Below, one piece after another: positions 1 to 12,979 of a stretch of DNA of 64,000 nt. Source of the DNA: Pegea sp. RAD2-039 (taxonomy: Eukaryota > Chordata > Thaliacea > Salpida > Salpidae); the NCBI GenBank assembly GCA_034620365.1, contig JAQGEQ010000040.1, positions 1-64,000 on the forward strand, in the 5' to 3' direction. The notes beneath the pieces were generated by a model, which was given only the letters and a program-made list of their open reading frames with translations, made no database searches and was not told the DNA's origin. The translations under genes were made by a program, and so were the position numbers. How positions within the stretch are numbered: position 1 is the stretch's first letter; the number at the start of each line of letters is the position of its first letter.

Positions 1-1573
1 AACGCCTTAGAATAATCCAAACTTGAGAGATTTTTATCGTAAACTTCAGGGTGGAGGCTGATAAACTCATTAGTCTTGTTTAAACTCCTGTAATTGAAAA
101 TTTATTAAAAGTTGTTAACATTTTGATCTAACTGACATTGAAACACAATCTTCTGCTCGATTATAAGCACGGAATCCACTGATTGCAAATACAACTACAG
201 ATGCTAAGATACTAGTACCACAGTTGACAACAGTCACAATGATAGCATCCTTCAAGCAATCATTACTTCTTCTATTATAAGACGAAAATGCTAAAGCTCC
301 TCCGTATCCAAGTCCTAATGAGAAGAAAATCTGAGTGGCTGCATCTTTCCACATATTAATATCCAAAACTCGTGAAAACTGCAAATTAGTAATTTTTCAA
401 TCGGGTTAAATTGATTTTCTTTGAAGAACTGTTTACGAACCTGAGGATAAAATAAGTATATCACTCCTTCTTTTGCTCCTTTAAGAGTAAAAGAAAAGAT
501 CAAAAATGTGATTAAGATGATATATGGAAGAACAGCACTGACATAGACAACCTAAATGAAATTTACAAATAAATCTAAACTCAAGTTTTGTTTAAACTTT
601 CAAACATTTTTCGAGCTGGTAATTCCTTTCCTGATGCAAATGAAAACAATAATCCAAGCAGCTACAAGCGTAGCAAATATTGGCCAAACAGGATGATCAA
701 AATTATTGATGCTTTCAGAAACATCTAACGTTGTTCTGGAAAAGTAATATTCAGCTGAACCTTTCTCAGCACATTCCTGTGGAACTAAATTGGAACTAAA
801 TAATGGAAATTCATCAATAAACAAAAACTCACTTTCACCAGTTGTAAAGTTGATTATTGGACACGTCATCCATTGACCCCCTCCGTTTAACAAAAATGAA
901 CGACTAAAGTAGTGTAAGGCCCATGCTATTAATACATTGTAGTACCAAGATATACAAAAACAAACCTAGAAAAGAAAAACTGTTAAAAATATCACTTTCG
1001 AAATTTATCGAGTTTTTACCATGATAGATGATAAACCGATCCCATATAAACGAGAATCAATTTGTTTCCAAGTTCCTAAGCTGCCCAAACCAATTCCTTG
1101 TCCAATAGCAAGCTCCAAATAGAAGAGAGGTAGTCCTAGAAGCATTACCATGGTTACATAAGGAACGAGAAACGCTCCTCCACCATGCTTGGAACAGAGG
1201 TAAGGAAATCTCCAAACATTTCCGAGCCCAACCTACAGAGGTTTGAAAAATTTACTAACATCTTTCTTGCACTTGACAACAATATAAATTAAAACATTTT
1301 TTATTAGAAAATATATAATTGATGGACTTACAGCAAATCCAATTTGGGCCAACATGTATTGGACCTTGTTATCCCACTTTTTTTTAATGTTTGGAACAAC
1401 CATTACACTTACTGTTATGTCTTGAGTATACTGAAAAGTAATTATTGAAAAAATTAACCATAATTTAAGGCAATTGTAAAGTCTGGAAATTTCTAGAAAT
1501 TCAAAATATGTTTGGTACTTACTTCACAACTGTCGCGTTGTCCGATGATTGACATTTGTAAATCTTCTGTCAT
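1..1573 (-). CDS. SLC6 family Na+/Cl- dependent transporter, 5' part (runs off the window)
   Basis: Membrane symporter of the neurotransmitter/amino-acid transporter family (SLC6). Seven exons on the minus strand: 1523-1573, 1332-1430, 1020-1232, 606-965, 441-551, 137-378 and 1-87 (incomplete). All join in frame with GT-AG introns of 49-99 bases. Exon 1 starts at the ATG at 1573-1571 (MTEDLQMS...). Exons 2-3 give the family signature W(D)[13 protein letters not shown] then [13 protein letters not shown], the sodium-site/TM1 motif, and [10 protein letters not shown]. Exon 4 encodes the large extracellular loop, with an NFT glycosylation site and two cysteines, followed by TM4. Exon 5 encodes [10 protein letters not shown]. 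Exon 6 encodes W(K)[16 protein letters not shown]...[10 protein letters not shown]. The [17 protein letters not shown] wording resembles the SLC6A15-A20 (amino-acid, B0AT/NTT) branch more than monoamine or GABA transporters. About 387 residues are visible; the later transmembrane helices lie beyond position 1. Donors of exon 4 (GTTTGA) and exon 5 (GTTCGT) are weak. Substrate cannot be read from the sequence. Confidence 0.93.
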
Positions 1574-3157
1574 TTTAAATATTTCAGTTTTTTAAAACTT
1601 AACAGTCAATTTTTAAAAAGTTTTCCTAAAATTAATTTTGTTAGTTTTAGTTGACTAATATTACTTTTCTGTTTTAGCAAATTAAAGTATATAAAAGTAA
1701 CAATTAAAAATACTTGAAAAATGTTCTTTGACTTAGTACCAGCATTTATTTTCAAAAACTCGACAAAGTTGTTTATCTATCTTGTAACTGAATAAATCAA
1801 ACAAACACATCTTCACATGATTGCTTCAGAACAAGTAAGTTATTTGAAATGTTAGAATTATCCAAAATAAGTTACTTTGACATAAAAGCATAGAAAATAC
1901 TTTAAAACACTCTTGAAACTACATCTAATATATTTGTTTACAATTTAACTTTATTTAATTATTTGAAACAATTATAGAATCATTAATAGCATATAGTGCT
2001 CTCATCTTATTAATTTACTGTTAATTAGAACAAAGTTTTATTTTAAAACTGAATAAAGTTTCCACTGAAAAAAAGTATAGTTGAATTGTAATTAAACTTC
2101 ATATAAACAAATTTCTTCAACAATATAACCACTTCAACTATACTATAAGTAATAACTCCTGTTAACCATGTAAGCTATCTTTCAAACAATGTATATTATA
2201 ATTAAAGAAAAAAGTCAAACCTAACAAAAACTTATTCAAAATGTTTAGTCTAGATATAAAAGCTAATATAAACATAGATAATCAAAGATAAAGGTTAGCT
2301 TAAGTTTATGAACTTATTATTCTAAAACTTCAATATAAACATACTTTTGTTTATGACTTGAAATTACAATAGAAATAAATTAAAAAATTGTTTTCATTCT
2401 TAATATAAACTATTTTGACTATTTCTAATTCAAAATGGAAATATACTGTTCTTACTATTAATTAGATTTGACTAAATAAAAAATCAAATCATTTATAGTT
2501 TTAAAACTCTACTTATATAAAATAACTTATCAAATGTTTATAAGTTTTCTTATCTCTTAGTTTATAAATATTTATAATTCTTTCAAAATCTCAATATTAT
2601 ATGATATAATATCAGTAAGATATATATAAATGTTTAATGATCAAGCTGTGTTAGAAACTATGCTTAAAAAAAATGATATATTTGTTTAAAGTTATAAATA
2701 ATATTAATAAAAAATTAAACATAAAAAACTTACAAAAAATTTACAAATAATTTTAGAGTTAAATCACTGACCTCATATTTATTATACTTTATCCCAGTAG
2801 TTCTGTGAGTGTAACAGTTTTAAAATGAACTACTTTCAGTAAAACAGATTTTATTTAAATTCTCTTAATGTTACAAAATTTTTAGAGTTTACAAAAGCCT
2901 TATTACAATAGTTGGTAACCACTCAAAACTTAAAAAAATAGAAATTTCAATATTATTTTAACTAATATTTCATCACAAGGGTTAGAGCTGTTTTTGAAAA
3001 AGACTTCTTTTGGAAATAAAGGAGAGTAACAAGATAGTTTGAAAAAACTTTAATACTAAACTTGTAATTTTGTTGGGTATTAGACGTGCTGGTAGTAAAG
3101 AGAGCAGAAAGCTTTTGCAATGAGAAAATATTTAAATCACAAAACTGTGGATGTGGT

Positions 3158-3187
<30 letters not shown>
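3158..3187. repeat. (TGA/GAT)n microsatellite
   Basis: About ten perfect units of TGA in a row, in non-coding sequence 1.6 kb upstream of the SLC6 start codon. Likely length-polymorphic. Confidence 0.9.
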
Positions 3188-3188
<1 letters not shown>

Positions 3189-3662
3189 AGTTAAACTTAT
3201 TTGATTGTATAAAATAGTTCTTCTTCGAGCAACTATTTAATCTCGTTCAATTTGCTAAGATGCCTTTCATTGATTTGAATGTAATCTTTTATGTTGTCAA
3301 AGCTCACTTAACAGAAAGTTTACAATTTCGATTTATTCTTTTCTGTAGAAAGCAAATTCCTAATCAATTGATGTAACTGCTGATGTCATCGGCGCCAACC
3401 TACTCATCGACCAGAAAACGCTGCTTCTAATGCAGTAAAATATTTGAAAGTCTTGATTTAATTTTTAATGGGCACTTTTTCATAAGAATAGTGATTCACA
3501 TCCATTTAATTATTTGACATATATCAACAATAACTTTCACGATTTTTAATTAAGTTGCAATCTTCGGACAGATCAAGATTGTCACATCGACAGGAGTATT
3601 TGCTGTACATTGGGTAGAATCTTTGCAAGTTCTCGTTGACATCAGAAATACTTCATCTCTAG

Positions 3663-3875
3663 TCACGCCAAACTGTTTTAATTAGCTAATTTTAACCACA
3701 TGAAATATCAAAAGTGTGTGATTATCGATGCATAACAACCAAAATAGTAGTAACCATTAGAGGCGATATATTGTTAATAATCATTCAACCGTATAAGTAA
3801 TGAAACCCTTGAAATATATAAACAGAATTAGCTAATCACATGATCAACTTGGATAACTCTATAATAAGGCATGGT
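3663..3875 (+). repeat. diverged dispersed repeat, copy 1
   Basis: Shares an ordered series of blocks with 4715-4925: CCAAA, AGTAACCATTAGAGGCG, ATATAAACA, ATTAGCTAATCA, GGATA and ATAATAAGG. The same blocks come in the same order and spacing, about 1.05 kb apart. No coding capacity. The family cannot be named from two copies. Confidence 0.5.
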
Positions 3876-4714
3876 TATAGCTGATATTTATTGAAAGGTA
3901 CGTGACTGGGATTTTTCTTTCAGAAATTTGTGATCTTTGTTTGTTAAAGTGATATCTTTGTTTAGTAAATTCAAGTTTGAATACTAATTCAAAAATTTCC
4001 TTTTGCTGTGCGCTTGTAATCCAGTTGCTAGGAGGCTTGAGATGGTGGAGGGTATGAGGTTAGAAGCTGTGTGCACTGTATGGTTGTCTAGTATTCTTGC
4101 AGATTTATGATAATTCCCTATAGTTCTATCTAGCTTGCTAGATTCTGAAATTTCCTCAGTTAGTTCTCTGCATTGTGATGCTTCAACAGGGGTCTTTTAT
4201 ATTCTATATCCCTATTAGTACATCTAAACAAGTGTCACAGCCTAATCAATAAGATTGGACCCATTTCTCTTTCTACTTTAAGTCTACTTTTCTCTTTGAT
4301 ATATCTTTTTTCAGTTTTTATTGAAGTACAATCTTCACACAAATAATTATATTAATATTAATAGTTTTATTTATACTAATACAATTAAATGCTACAAATC
4401 GATAGTTAGAAATCGAACAAGATTTGCTATTTTGCTCTTTTCAAACTTGGTATTTGTAAATCCAAAAACAAGAAGTTATCTTTTAAAAACATAAAACAAC
4501 AATCAGTAGCACCCTCATAGCCCCCTCAATAATGATGCAATAAATTTTTCTCTAATTCTAGTATATTGTAGATGAAATAAATCTTCTTTAGAATTTTGAA
4601 TTAAAAGTTACTTAATTGTTAATGTCATGGAGACCTACTATTTCATCAGCCTGACAGCTGCTATAATTGCAAAAAAACCTTTCAAATTCCTTTTTGCTAT
4701 CAACCACACGTTCT

Positions 4715-4925
4715 TTCTACTCATGCGAAACCGTTTTTATAAACATTTTATAAGCACGTGACACAGAAAACATTTGTAAGAAACGAAGCGTGACAACCAA
4801 ACCATAGTAACCAGTAGAGGCGCTATATTAAAAGTCATCAGCCTACTATGCCACTGATAAAAAGCTTGCAAATATAAACACAACATTAGCTAATCAACTA
4901 GGATACCTTCATAATAATGATGTGA
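4715..4925 (+). repeat. diverged dispersed repeat, copy 2
   Basis: Partner of the copy at 3663-3875. It contains GTAACCAGTAGAGGCGCTAT, ATATAAACACAACATTAGC and a GCACGTGA E-box-like site. The element type is unknown; a short non-autonomous transposon is possible. Confidence 0.5.
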
Positions 4926-7559
4926 ATACTTTGCTATTGAAAAAAAAACTAACTCTAAACCACCACGAGCATAAAGCTTAAATTTTTCAAATAAAAATTT
5001 GTAGCTTTGATATTAAGCCACATCTACCTTTTAAAAAATAAGGTTAATCCGATTAATGTTGCTAATTATTGATAAGTGGGAAGTTAAGTAGACCACCTAA
5101 AAAAATTCTGATTTCGGTAATGGGGGTTTTCTTTGATATTCTTAAGTGAGAAACAATTAAATATTTTGGTTGATAATAATTCATTGAAAATAATATGTTC
5201 GGATTATTTTGCGCATATTTTGTCAAAATAATAAAGTTTTTAGTTTGATGCTATGAAAGAGCAATTTTACAGGTCATAGTAGTAAGATAATTGACTAACA
5301 CAAATATTTATTATTCCTAGTTTTATAGCAAACCTACAGATGGTCTTATTAAATCATTCAGTTTTTTTTAACTCAGACTTATATTACGAAATTTATTGAA
5401 ACTGAAAAATATTTATAAATTAAAATTAATTAGAGATTGATTTTTACTTCTTAGCTGCCTGGTAAATTATAGTTTTATAAGAATGAAAATTTGTAAATGT
5501 TTTTTAGCAGTAACTTATAAATGTCGAGCATAAAAGTTTTGAATAAACAATCTCATGAATTGTAGTTTTAAAGTGATTTTTCATATCAACTTTGTATGTA
5601 TTTGTTGTTTAGTTTCTAACCATTTTTATATCTTAAAAAATTTATTAATTATCTTTTAAATCTTATAAATTAATTGTTTTAGGTGTTTTATTATTTTCAT
5701 GGTTGTTATAAAAGCTTAAAGTTGTAAGTACTACCTTTTTTTAATTTTTTTGAAGTTAAAACCTTTTCAAAACTTTGAGATATAAATTGAATAATTTAGT
5801 TAATTTTATGTAGGAGAAGTTTTGCTAAAACTTTTTATAATTTGTCTGAATTATAAACATATACAAAAGGAAGCACTATGTTTTTAGTAATCTTTAAGGT
5901 CTATAATTATTTGGATTTAAAAAAATAAATAGTTTCATGATTTAATTTTTTATTTCAATTTTAGAGTGATTTTTGAACTTTATTTTTTGTAAATTATATA
6001 TTTTGAAAACCTACTTCTAAATCTATTTTAAAAGTATACATAATGCTTTTTATTTAAGTGTATTTTTTAAATATTTTTTTGTTAGATTTAAATCAATATT
6101 TTATTAATTTTATTATTTTTAAGATTTTGTTAAAGAACAATTATATTTATATTACTTAACTCTATGTCAAAACTAAATTGCATATTTGTTATTACTTTCT
6201 TTAAACACAGTTTTGATTATTCATTTGGATTAAAATTAATATTGAATCTAAAAGTCATGTTAGTAATAAATATTTATTTAAACTGCTTCTAAATTTTCTG
6301 TAAGAACTAAGTTATTATATATCAAAATGAATCCATTTAAAAACATCATGAAAATAATTTCAAGTGCTTTTATATCTTTTAAATTGAATTTAAAAGTTTA
6401 TTTCTTTTCTATTTTAAAGATGGATTGTTTCTAATTATAAAAAATTGAAATTTCAACTCATTTGGGACATTTAACTTATCTTCTAATATTCTTTTCTTTA
6501 GAAATAAAACGAATCCAGCAAATACCTTTTAAATTAAATATATAGGTGGATGACTTTCAAAGATTACCACGAGTGAGTTATACATTTTTTAAATAATTTT
6601 ATATTCTTATTTAAGTTCTATATCGTCATTTCATCATTTTTATTCTGAGTTGTAACTCTTGTACTTTATACTTCATGTTGGAAATTGGTATAGATCTCCT
6701 TATTTAAGATAAAATTGACAATATAATGATTTTTTTGGTTGTTTCATTGATTTCTTTTTTAAAAATACAAAATAAGAACTATAATTATTAAGAAGTTTTT
6801 TTTTGAAAATAGATTGTCTGGGTAGCAGTCACCACTAGTAAATATAATGCTTGTATTAGTGCCGCGGTTACAGATGAATAAAAGAGAGCGTCACTAACAA
6901 CTATTCAAAAAAAAGAAATGTAAAATTGGGCAATCCCTTATGGCAGTGATGATTTGCTTGGAGGAAGACACATAGTTTTGCAGTTGATAACAAACAGTAA
7001 AAGTAAGTAACAAGTAAAAACGCAGCAAATATTTCAGATTCAATTTAGCATCAGAACTTTCCGTAGTATGTTTGCTGTTCTTCACAGAGCTATCTTTTGA
7101 ACTTCATCACCTTGAAATGATGCTGACATTTTGTTCAGTAAACTTCTCAAACTCCTTCGATGTTATTTCAAAAGTAACAAACACACCTTCAATTATTTTC
7201 GTGTTTACTTTTAACATTTTTCTGATTTCTATTTCTAGTTACTTGTATTTAGATTTCTTTTTTTGAATTCTTTGAAGTTCTTACTATCACAGTTCTCAGT
7301 ATCTGTTGTACATCTTCCTATTGTAGAATCGTTGGTTTCCCGTTTAGTTTTAAACCTATTTTTAAAAATTAAAGTTAAAAAAAAATTTTTTAAAAATTTT
7401 TGCTACCTTGAGAAAACTTAGATATTCTTAGTTAGAAGTTTTTAGTATTTAACGTTTAATTTTGTACCGCTACAACAAGTCCTTCTATTTATAAATTAAA
7501 TCCTGCATTGCTAAATTATTTAATTGTGTGATACTTGAGTATACTCACGTATTTTTTTT

Positions 7560-7990
7560 AATTTATAAATATTTTTCGCTGAGATAAATCTTTTGTGTTG
7601 ATATTTGTTCACCTCTTCTAATAGTAAATTTTGTACAATTTTCAATGCTAAAGGTCATTCTAATGTTGATGTTAATGTACGAGTGTTTGTATAGATGGTT
7701 ATTTAAAGCATAGGTTTTCAAGTCATCCATATAGAACAAGTATGATTTTATTTTATTGTAAATCTTATCTGGTATTCTATCCAATAGTTTAAAAATGAAA
7801 TTAATGAGATACAGAAGAGAACGAGTCACCTTGGATGACTCCTCGTGTGATGTTTATTTAAATGATAATCTTTCTTCTGCACGCAAGATGTACTCCAGTT
7901 TTTCATCAAATTTGTCATACCTTTTCTAAATAATATTGACATTCGATACAGTTCTTTTGATATGATGATCTTAAATTTGGGTCTGATATC
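7560..7990 (-). pseudogene. relic of a non-LTR reverse transcriptase (YMDDLK type)
   Basis: On the minus strand near 7850-7800 the frame reads I-N-I-T-R-G-V-I-Q-G-D-S-F-S, the palm-domain GxxQGDSLSP motif of some non-LTR reverse transcriptases. A frameshift follows, after which the next frame (7829-7563) reads LLYLINFIFKLLDRIP and then SYLFYMDDLKTYA. The latter is the catalytic YxDD box in the FYMDDLK context, followed by a MTF...NC.K..I.RGE stretch typical of the same group. Just 5' of the first motif (7990-7870) the translation still resembles the preceding helix (TNLMKNWSTSC). Frameshifts and stops make it non-functional. It belongs to a different group from the CR1/L2-like LINEs elsewhere in the window. 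Confidence 0.7.
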
Positions 7991-10900
7991 CTAATAAGTC
8001 ATTAAGTTGTGCGGAAAATGTATTTTATTCACTGAGTTCAAAGGTCGTTGTGTTAAAACAGACCTACTGCTTGTGTCAGGTTTACTAGCTAATGTTGGTT
8101 GTGATATTATTATCCTTCTATCAACTTCTCTTTTATTTCATTGATTTTTACTTGTACTTTTAATTCTACTTTGTGAAACTCTATTTGTGTTAGTATTCGT
8201 TAGTTTAATAAATTCTGCGATGGTTCTACAACTTGCTGAATCAAAATTTTAATTATATTCAAAGCTAACATCTTAAGCCAGTTGCAGTTTGTTTGCTTCG
8301 TTATTCATGCTCTTGTTCTTAAAAATGTAGAATAGTTTGCTTCAATCACTAGTTTATACTCCTCTTTTGTACAATTGAACCTTTGTTTACTTTTAATATC
8401 GATTGAAGATATTGTAGAAGTTTGGATACTGCTGGATTGTTTCTTTCAATTGAATATGGCTTCTATTATCATATAGAAAATTTTAAATATTTTTAATGAC
8501 AAAAGTCATTTTAATCTTTTTCAATATAGCAGGGTTTTGGATGGAAGAATTTGTTTAAAAAAATTTCGCTTCATTCCTTATTGAGCAGCACTCTTCCTAT
8601 ATCCCAGAGTAAACTGATAACTGTTGAAGTCCTTCCAGTTTTGCTCTTTAGACACAACATTCACTTTTAAGGTTTTCAGATGTTGTTTCACTGTTATTAT
8701 TGTTATTTTTTTTATTATATTTTTTAATATTTTAACAAATATTAGATGTTATTGCTTCATTGAAATGCTTTTTCAGTAAACAAAAACATTTCTGTACGAT
8801 GAACGAAACCATAGAAGTAAAACTGATCGTTTACATTTGGAATCTACTTTTTTAACTAATCTTTCGAAGAACAATATTTTTAAGGTGATCATTTACTTGT
8901 TTCAAATCTTATTTACTTCTAGATTAAATATTAATGAAACTGTTGACAGATTTGAAAGCCACTTCAGCAACAATATTAGAGTTGATAGAGATATCTGCAC
9001 TTGTTGTAGATGTTCCTACTTATGAAGTAAACTAAATTTCTTTGAATGCTTTTGTTAGTTCAAGTTAGTTCGAAACTTATTTACAAATTAGTTGCTCTTG
9101 CTTTGTTCAAATCATTTTATATTTTTTTTTTCATAGAAACTAACAAATCTTTAACAAATTTGCTCAAAACAACTTTGTCACGAAAATAGAGAGAAAAACT
9201 GAAGAACTTTCTGAGAGATGACTTCTTGCGCAATCTGTCAGGTAACTTCTCATTATAGCGCTATCTAGTGGTTTCTTTTAATGATTGTTTTTCTTCACAG
9301 AATCCATCAATTTGAAACTTGTAGATAAAATGAAAGCAGAACTTCGAAGGGGTAGTGAATGAAAATAAAAGAATCGAAATTCCTCTCTCAATATTAGAGA
9401 TTCGGGATAAAATAGAATAAAAACAATAAGCATATAGATTGTCAGTTTCAAAAGAAACACAATTGTTAGTGTTGGTCGAAATTAAAACTTCTTTTTTACT
9501 TATTAGGTGGAAGATGAAAATATTTGAACTCGATAGACAAACATCGGTTGATGAGGTTGTCTATTACAAAATGAGAAAATCGAAACGTTTGATATGATGC
9601 TGTAATTTGTTCAGGTTTGATCGATTTTCAATAACAATGTTTTGATGTTTTTATACAATCCTCTTAGAATCTCTAGTTTGATGGTTTCCACTAAATATCT
9701 ATATTCAACAAATATATTCGAAGATTTTCAGTTAAGTCAAAGAATATCTAATCTCATTAATCTAATAACTAAGAGATCTCGTCAGACAATCTGTTGTTTA
9801 TGAGGTAGTTTCAAAAGTGCTACTTGTTGTTCGGAGGTTTTCATCTTTTAAATGAAGTTAGTTGACTCTTGTTTGATTAGGTTACCTCATTTAGTTTAAA
9901 CTAAATTACTATTTTCATGATCATTATTTTTATATAAAGTTGAAAGATTACAAATGAAATGCATATAACAAGTTAAACTTGTACTACTGTTTAAACAGCT
10001 TTAAAACACCAATTAAGTTTTCCCTCATATATATCTATTGCAATTTTTTAAACAACCAAAGAAATTTTTTGGTATTAGAAACAATTTAAATTTTTTTATC
10101 GAAATTGTAGAAAATGTATTTCTTTTATTTGTAAAACATCAAATTACAGAACTGTTCTCTGAACAAAAAAAGTTTAAAATAAAGTTTAAATGGAAAATTT
10201 CTAAGAACTAATTAGATTTGGAATGCACAAATAAGTACTTTTCCAGCAAACAGTTTAAGAAAAATTTGTTTAACTTGCAGACGAATGTGAAATTTGAAGA
10301 CATTCATCAACATCTTTCGTGAACCAAAACAGCTTGATAGATAATAGTTCCACGATCATCCAATCTCAATCACACTGCAGCCAGATATGAGTTTGTGGTA
10401 GTAGCTTCATTCACAAATTTATCTGCCAAAATCGATGGTTTCATCTTTATAATATTCATTTTGTCGCTTTTACTTTTGGCCTTTCATTGGGATATAGTTT
10501 TTTCCTTCTTACATTCTATCTTGATGTATTTTAATACAACAATGATATAAAAAAATTGTTTACTTGAACAGAATATCTGAATAATGTCGAAAATAAGTTA
10601 TGTCAAACTGAAATATTTTTCTCATATATAGTACCAAAACTTGATTTAGCTAAAAATATAACAAACAGAAATCTTTTTTTGAAATTTGTGTTTATCTTTT
10701 GTTGGTTTTGTTTTAACGTTTTCACATTTAGAATATTGTTCTTGTTGTTGGAACCAGCAACAAAAACGCTGCTGCTTTTTGTACTAAGCTCTTTGCATCA
10801 AAAAACTTTAATTCTAAGATCTTAAAAGTATCTGATATGCAAATAGCAACAAATTAAATGAAAATTAATTCACTAAATCACTGAAAATGTTAAATATTAT

Positions 10901-12720
10901 CATCTGCTGTAATGCTACTTTAGAGAACAAAATAAGATCTTGAAATACAGAATGATTCTTATAATTATCTGCCACCAAAAACTTTGTTTTCTATCCTTAG
11001 TGACAAAGGTATAAAAAACTAGAAATTTAATTTCTATGATTTTTATAGATATATTATCTTAATTTGAATTAATAATATGTTGATAAAGAATAACTTTTAA
11101 GAACACTTTCAAAACATATGGAAAACTGATTATTCTTTGTAGTTAATTCATCTCACAAAAATTACTTTTTTAAACTGACAGTATCTAAATAATAAAATTA
11201 TTTATTTTTTATTTAGAAGATTTCTTATGTTTTCTAATAAACTTAAATGCCCCAAAGAAAAATGTTATAAAAAATAAGTAGCGGTTTGTTTTGAAATTTG
11301 TTTAGAAAAAATATCTAGCTGGATGCTATTAAGAAAGGTTTTATTTATTATATAACCAAATAAATTATTTTTGTTTATTTTGGGAGATTAGTTCAGAAAC
11401 CTAAAAAATTCCGTTAGTTAGATACGAACTGAAACATTACAGGTGTTTTGTACCTATATATCCTTGAATTTTAAATTTAATCATTCGATAAACAGAAGTT
11501 ACGTGTGTTTGTAATAAAAGAGTAAATATATATTATCAAGCCCCAAATTTACAAATAATTTTGCTGATAATTCTTAAGTTTAGTAATACATATATTACAA
11601 TACTATTTAATTTTACAAATGAATATTAAATTTTTAATTTTTATCTTTAATAAATACAATTTTATCTCTACTGAACTTTTAAGAAAAATATATTAAACAA
11701 TTTTTCATTAAGCTATTTTACCTACTTTACTTTTTTAACAATTCTTTCAACTGTAAAAGATCAATCAGAAGAATTAATTTTATTATAGTAAACATTTGAT
11801 TAAACTTTTAAAGTTTTTTTTTAAACTAAAAAGCAAAATATTTCTTAGTAATTGACAGGCTGCTCTTAATTTTTACAAAATTCAAAAAGCCTATCACAAA
11901 GTGAATATAATAAAATAACTCTGTTCGGTGAATTACTTGAAATTATAAATTTACAAAATGTTTTAATTATTCGTGATCGTCATTTAGGGATCAGTTATTC
12001 CTTCTGGCGGTAACCCTGTGGTGATTGGAATTCAGAAAATTATATTTTTTTTATAGTTAACTTCTTAAGTCCTTTTTGCAATTAAAATATCAGGTAAAAA
12101 GTCAAAAAATTTAAACAAAAATAAAAATTTGTTAAAATGTAGATCTCTTATTTTTATTATAAATTCTAGTCATTTATTTAAAACAATATCAAATTGAAAA
12201 AAAAAAGAATTTTTTAAAGGATAATTCTAAATTAAAAAAGTGTTTAAACGAATTACGCTTTTTCAGAAAACTTGAAATAATATAATTTCACAAATGTTAA
12301 CTAAAAGAAAAATAACTTTTTATAATCTTGTTATGTAGATTATATAATAAATGTTTGCTTTGAAACTAACTTATATGTTTATAATCCAATAAAGATTATT
12401 TACAAACAACTTTTAAATACAAAAAAACAAATATCTGAATTTATTACTTTGATTATCAATTAGTTTTCAACCATTCGTCAACAAACTATGAATAAATTAC
12501 TTTCAAAATTCAGTTGAATCAACTGATTAGTTGAGTCATCATCGTCATAGAAACCGTTTCCATCAAAACTCAATCTCATTTAAAATATCTTCTTCTATCT
12601 CAAAAAGTCATACTTCTTGAAAGTTTTTAGTTAGTGATAATTCCAACTTAACGATCATTTTTTACTAATTCAAAAGTAGTCATCTTTTCATAACTTTTTT
12701 TACTCAATAATGACACCATA
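7991..12720. other. gene-poor AT-rich interval
   Basis: I see no supported gene. The first part (8.0-8.7 kb) may contain further, unreadable decay products of the reverse-transcriptase relic. An inverse-orientation match to the AACCAGTAGAGGCGCTAT block of the 3.7/4.8-kb repeats lies at 9255-9275. Everything else is AT-rich with no splice-consistent reading frame. Confidence 0.4.
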
Positions 12721-12750
12721 TATAAGCACGTGCACATTTTGATATTTCGA

Positions 12751-12972
12751 TGACGTCATCTCTAAAGATGATACTTTGCTCCTAGAAATTATTTTGTAAA
12801 AATCTAGAAGGAAAAAGAATGAAAGTTGAATCACTTGATAAAATTGTTGTTTGTACTTATTTTACTTACTTGTTTATACAAACTCATTTCTGATGAAATA
12901 TGACGTCATTTTCATTAAACTATTAACCAACCAAGTTTGATGACGTCATTACACCTATCAATAATGACGTCA
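12751..12972. promoter_or_regulatory. cluster of four TGACGTCA (CRE/ATF-type) palindromes
   Basis: Exact TGACGTCA palindromes lie at 12751-12758, 12901-12908, 12941-12948 and 12965-12972. All four continue as TGACGTCAT, and a GCACGTGC palindrome lies 18 bases before the first. TGACGTCA is the classic binding site of CREB/ATF bZIP dimers. Four copies in 222 bases of AT-rich, CpG-poor DNA are far above chance. The nearest recognised gene starts 2 kb downstream at 14928. The cluster may be an enhancer or part of a repeat; which gene it would serve is unknown. Confidence 0.5.
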
Positions 12973-12979
12973 TCTTGTT

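Larger units (their letters stand above)
1574..7559. other. gene-poor AT-rich interval
   Basis: No reading frame with splice support or recognisable domain was found. The interval holds a GAT microsatellite and a diverged pair of repeats, listed separately; the rest is A/T-rich sequence with many homopolymer runs. Short open frames near 6.9-7.3 kb look like chance. Confidence 0.5.
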
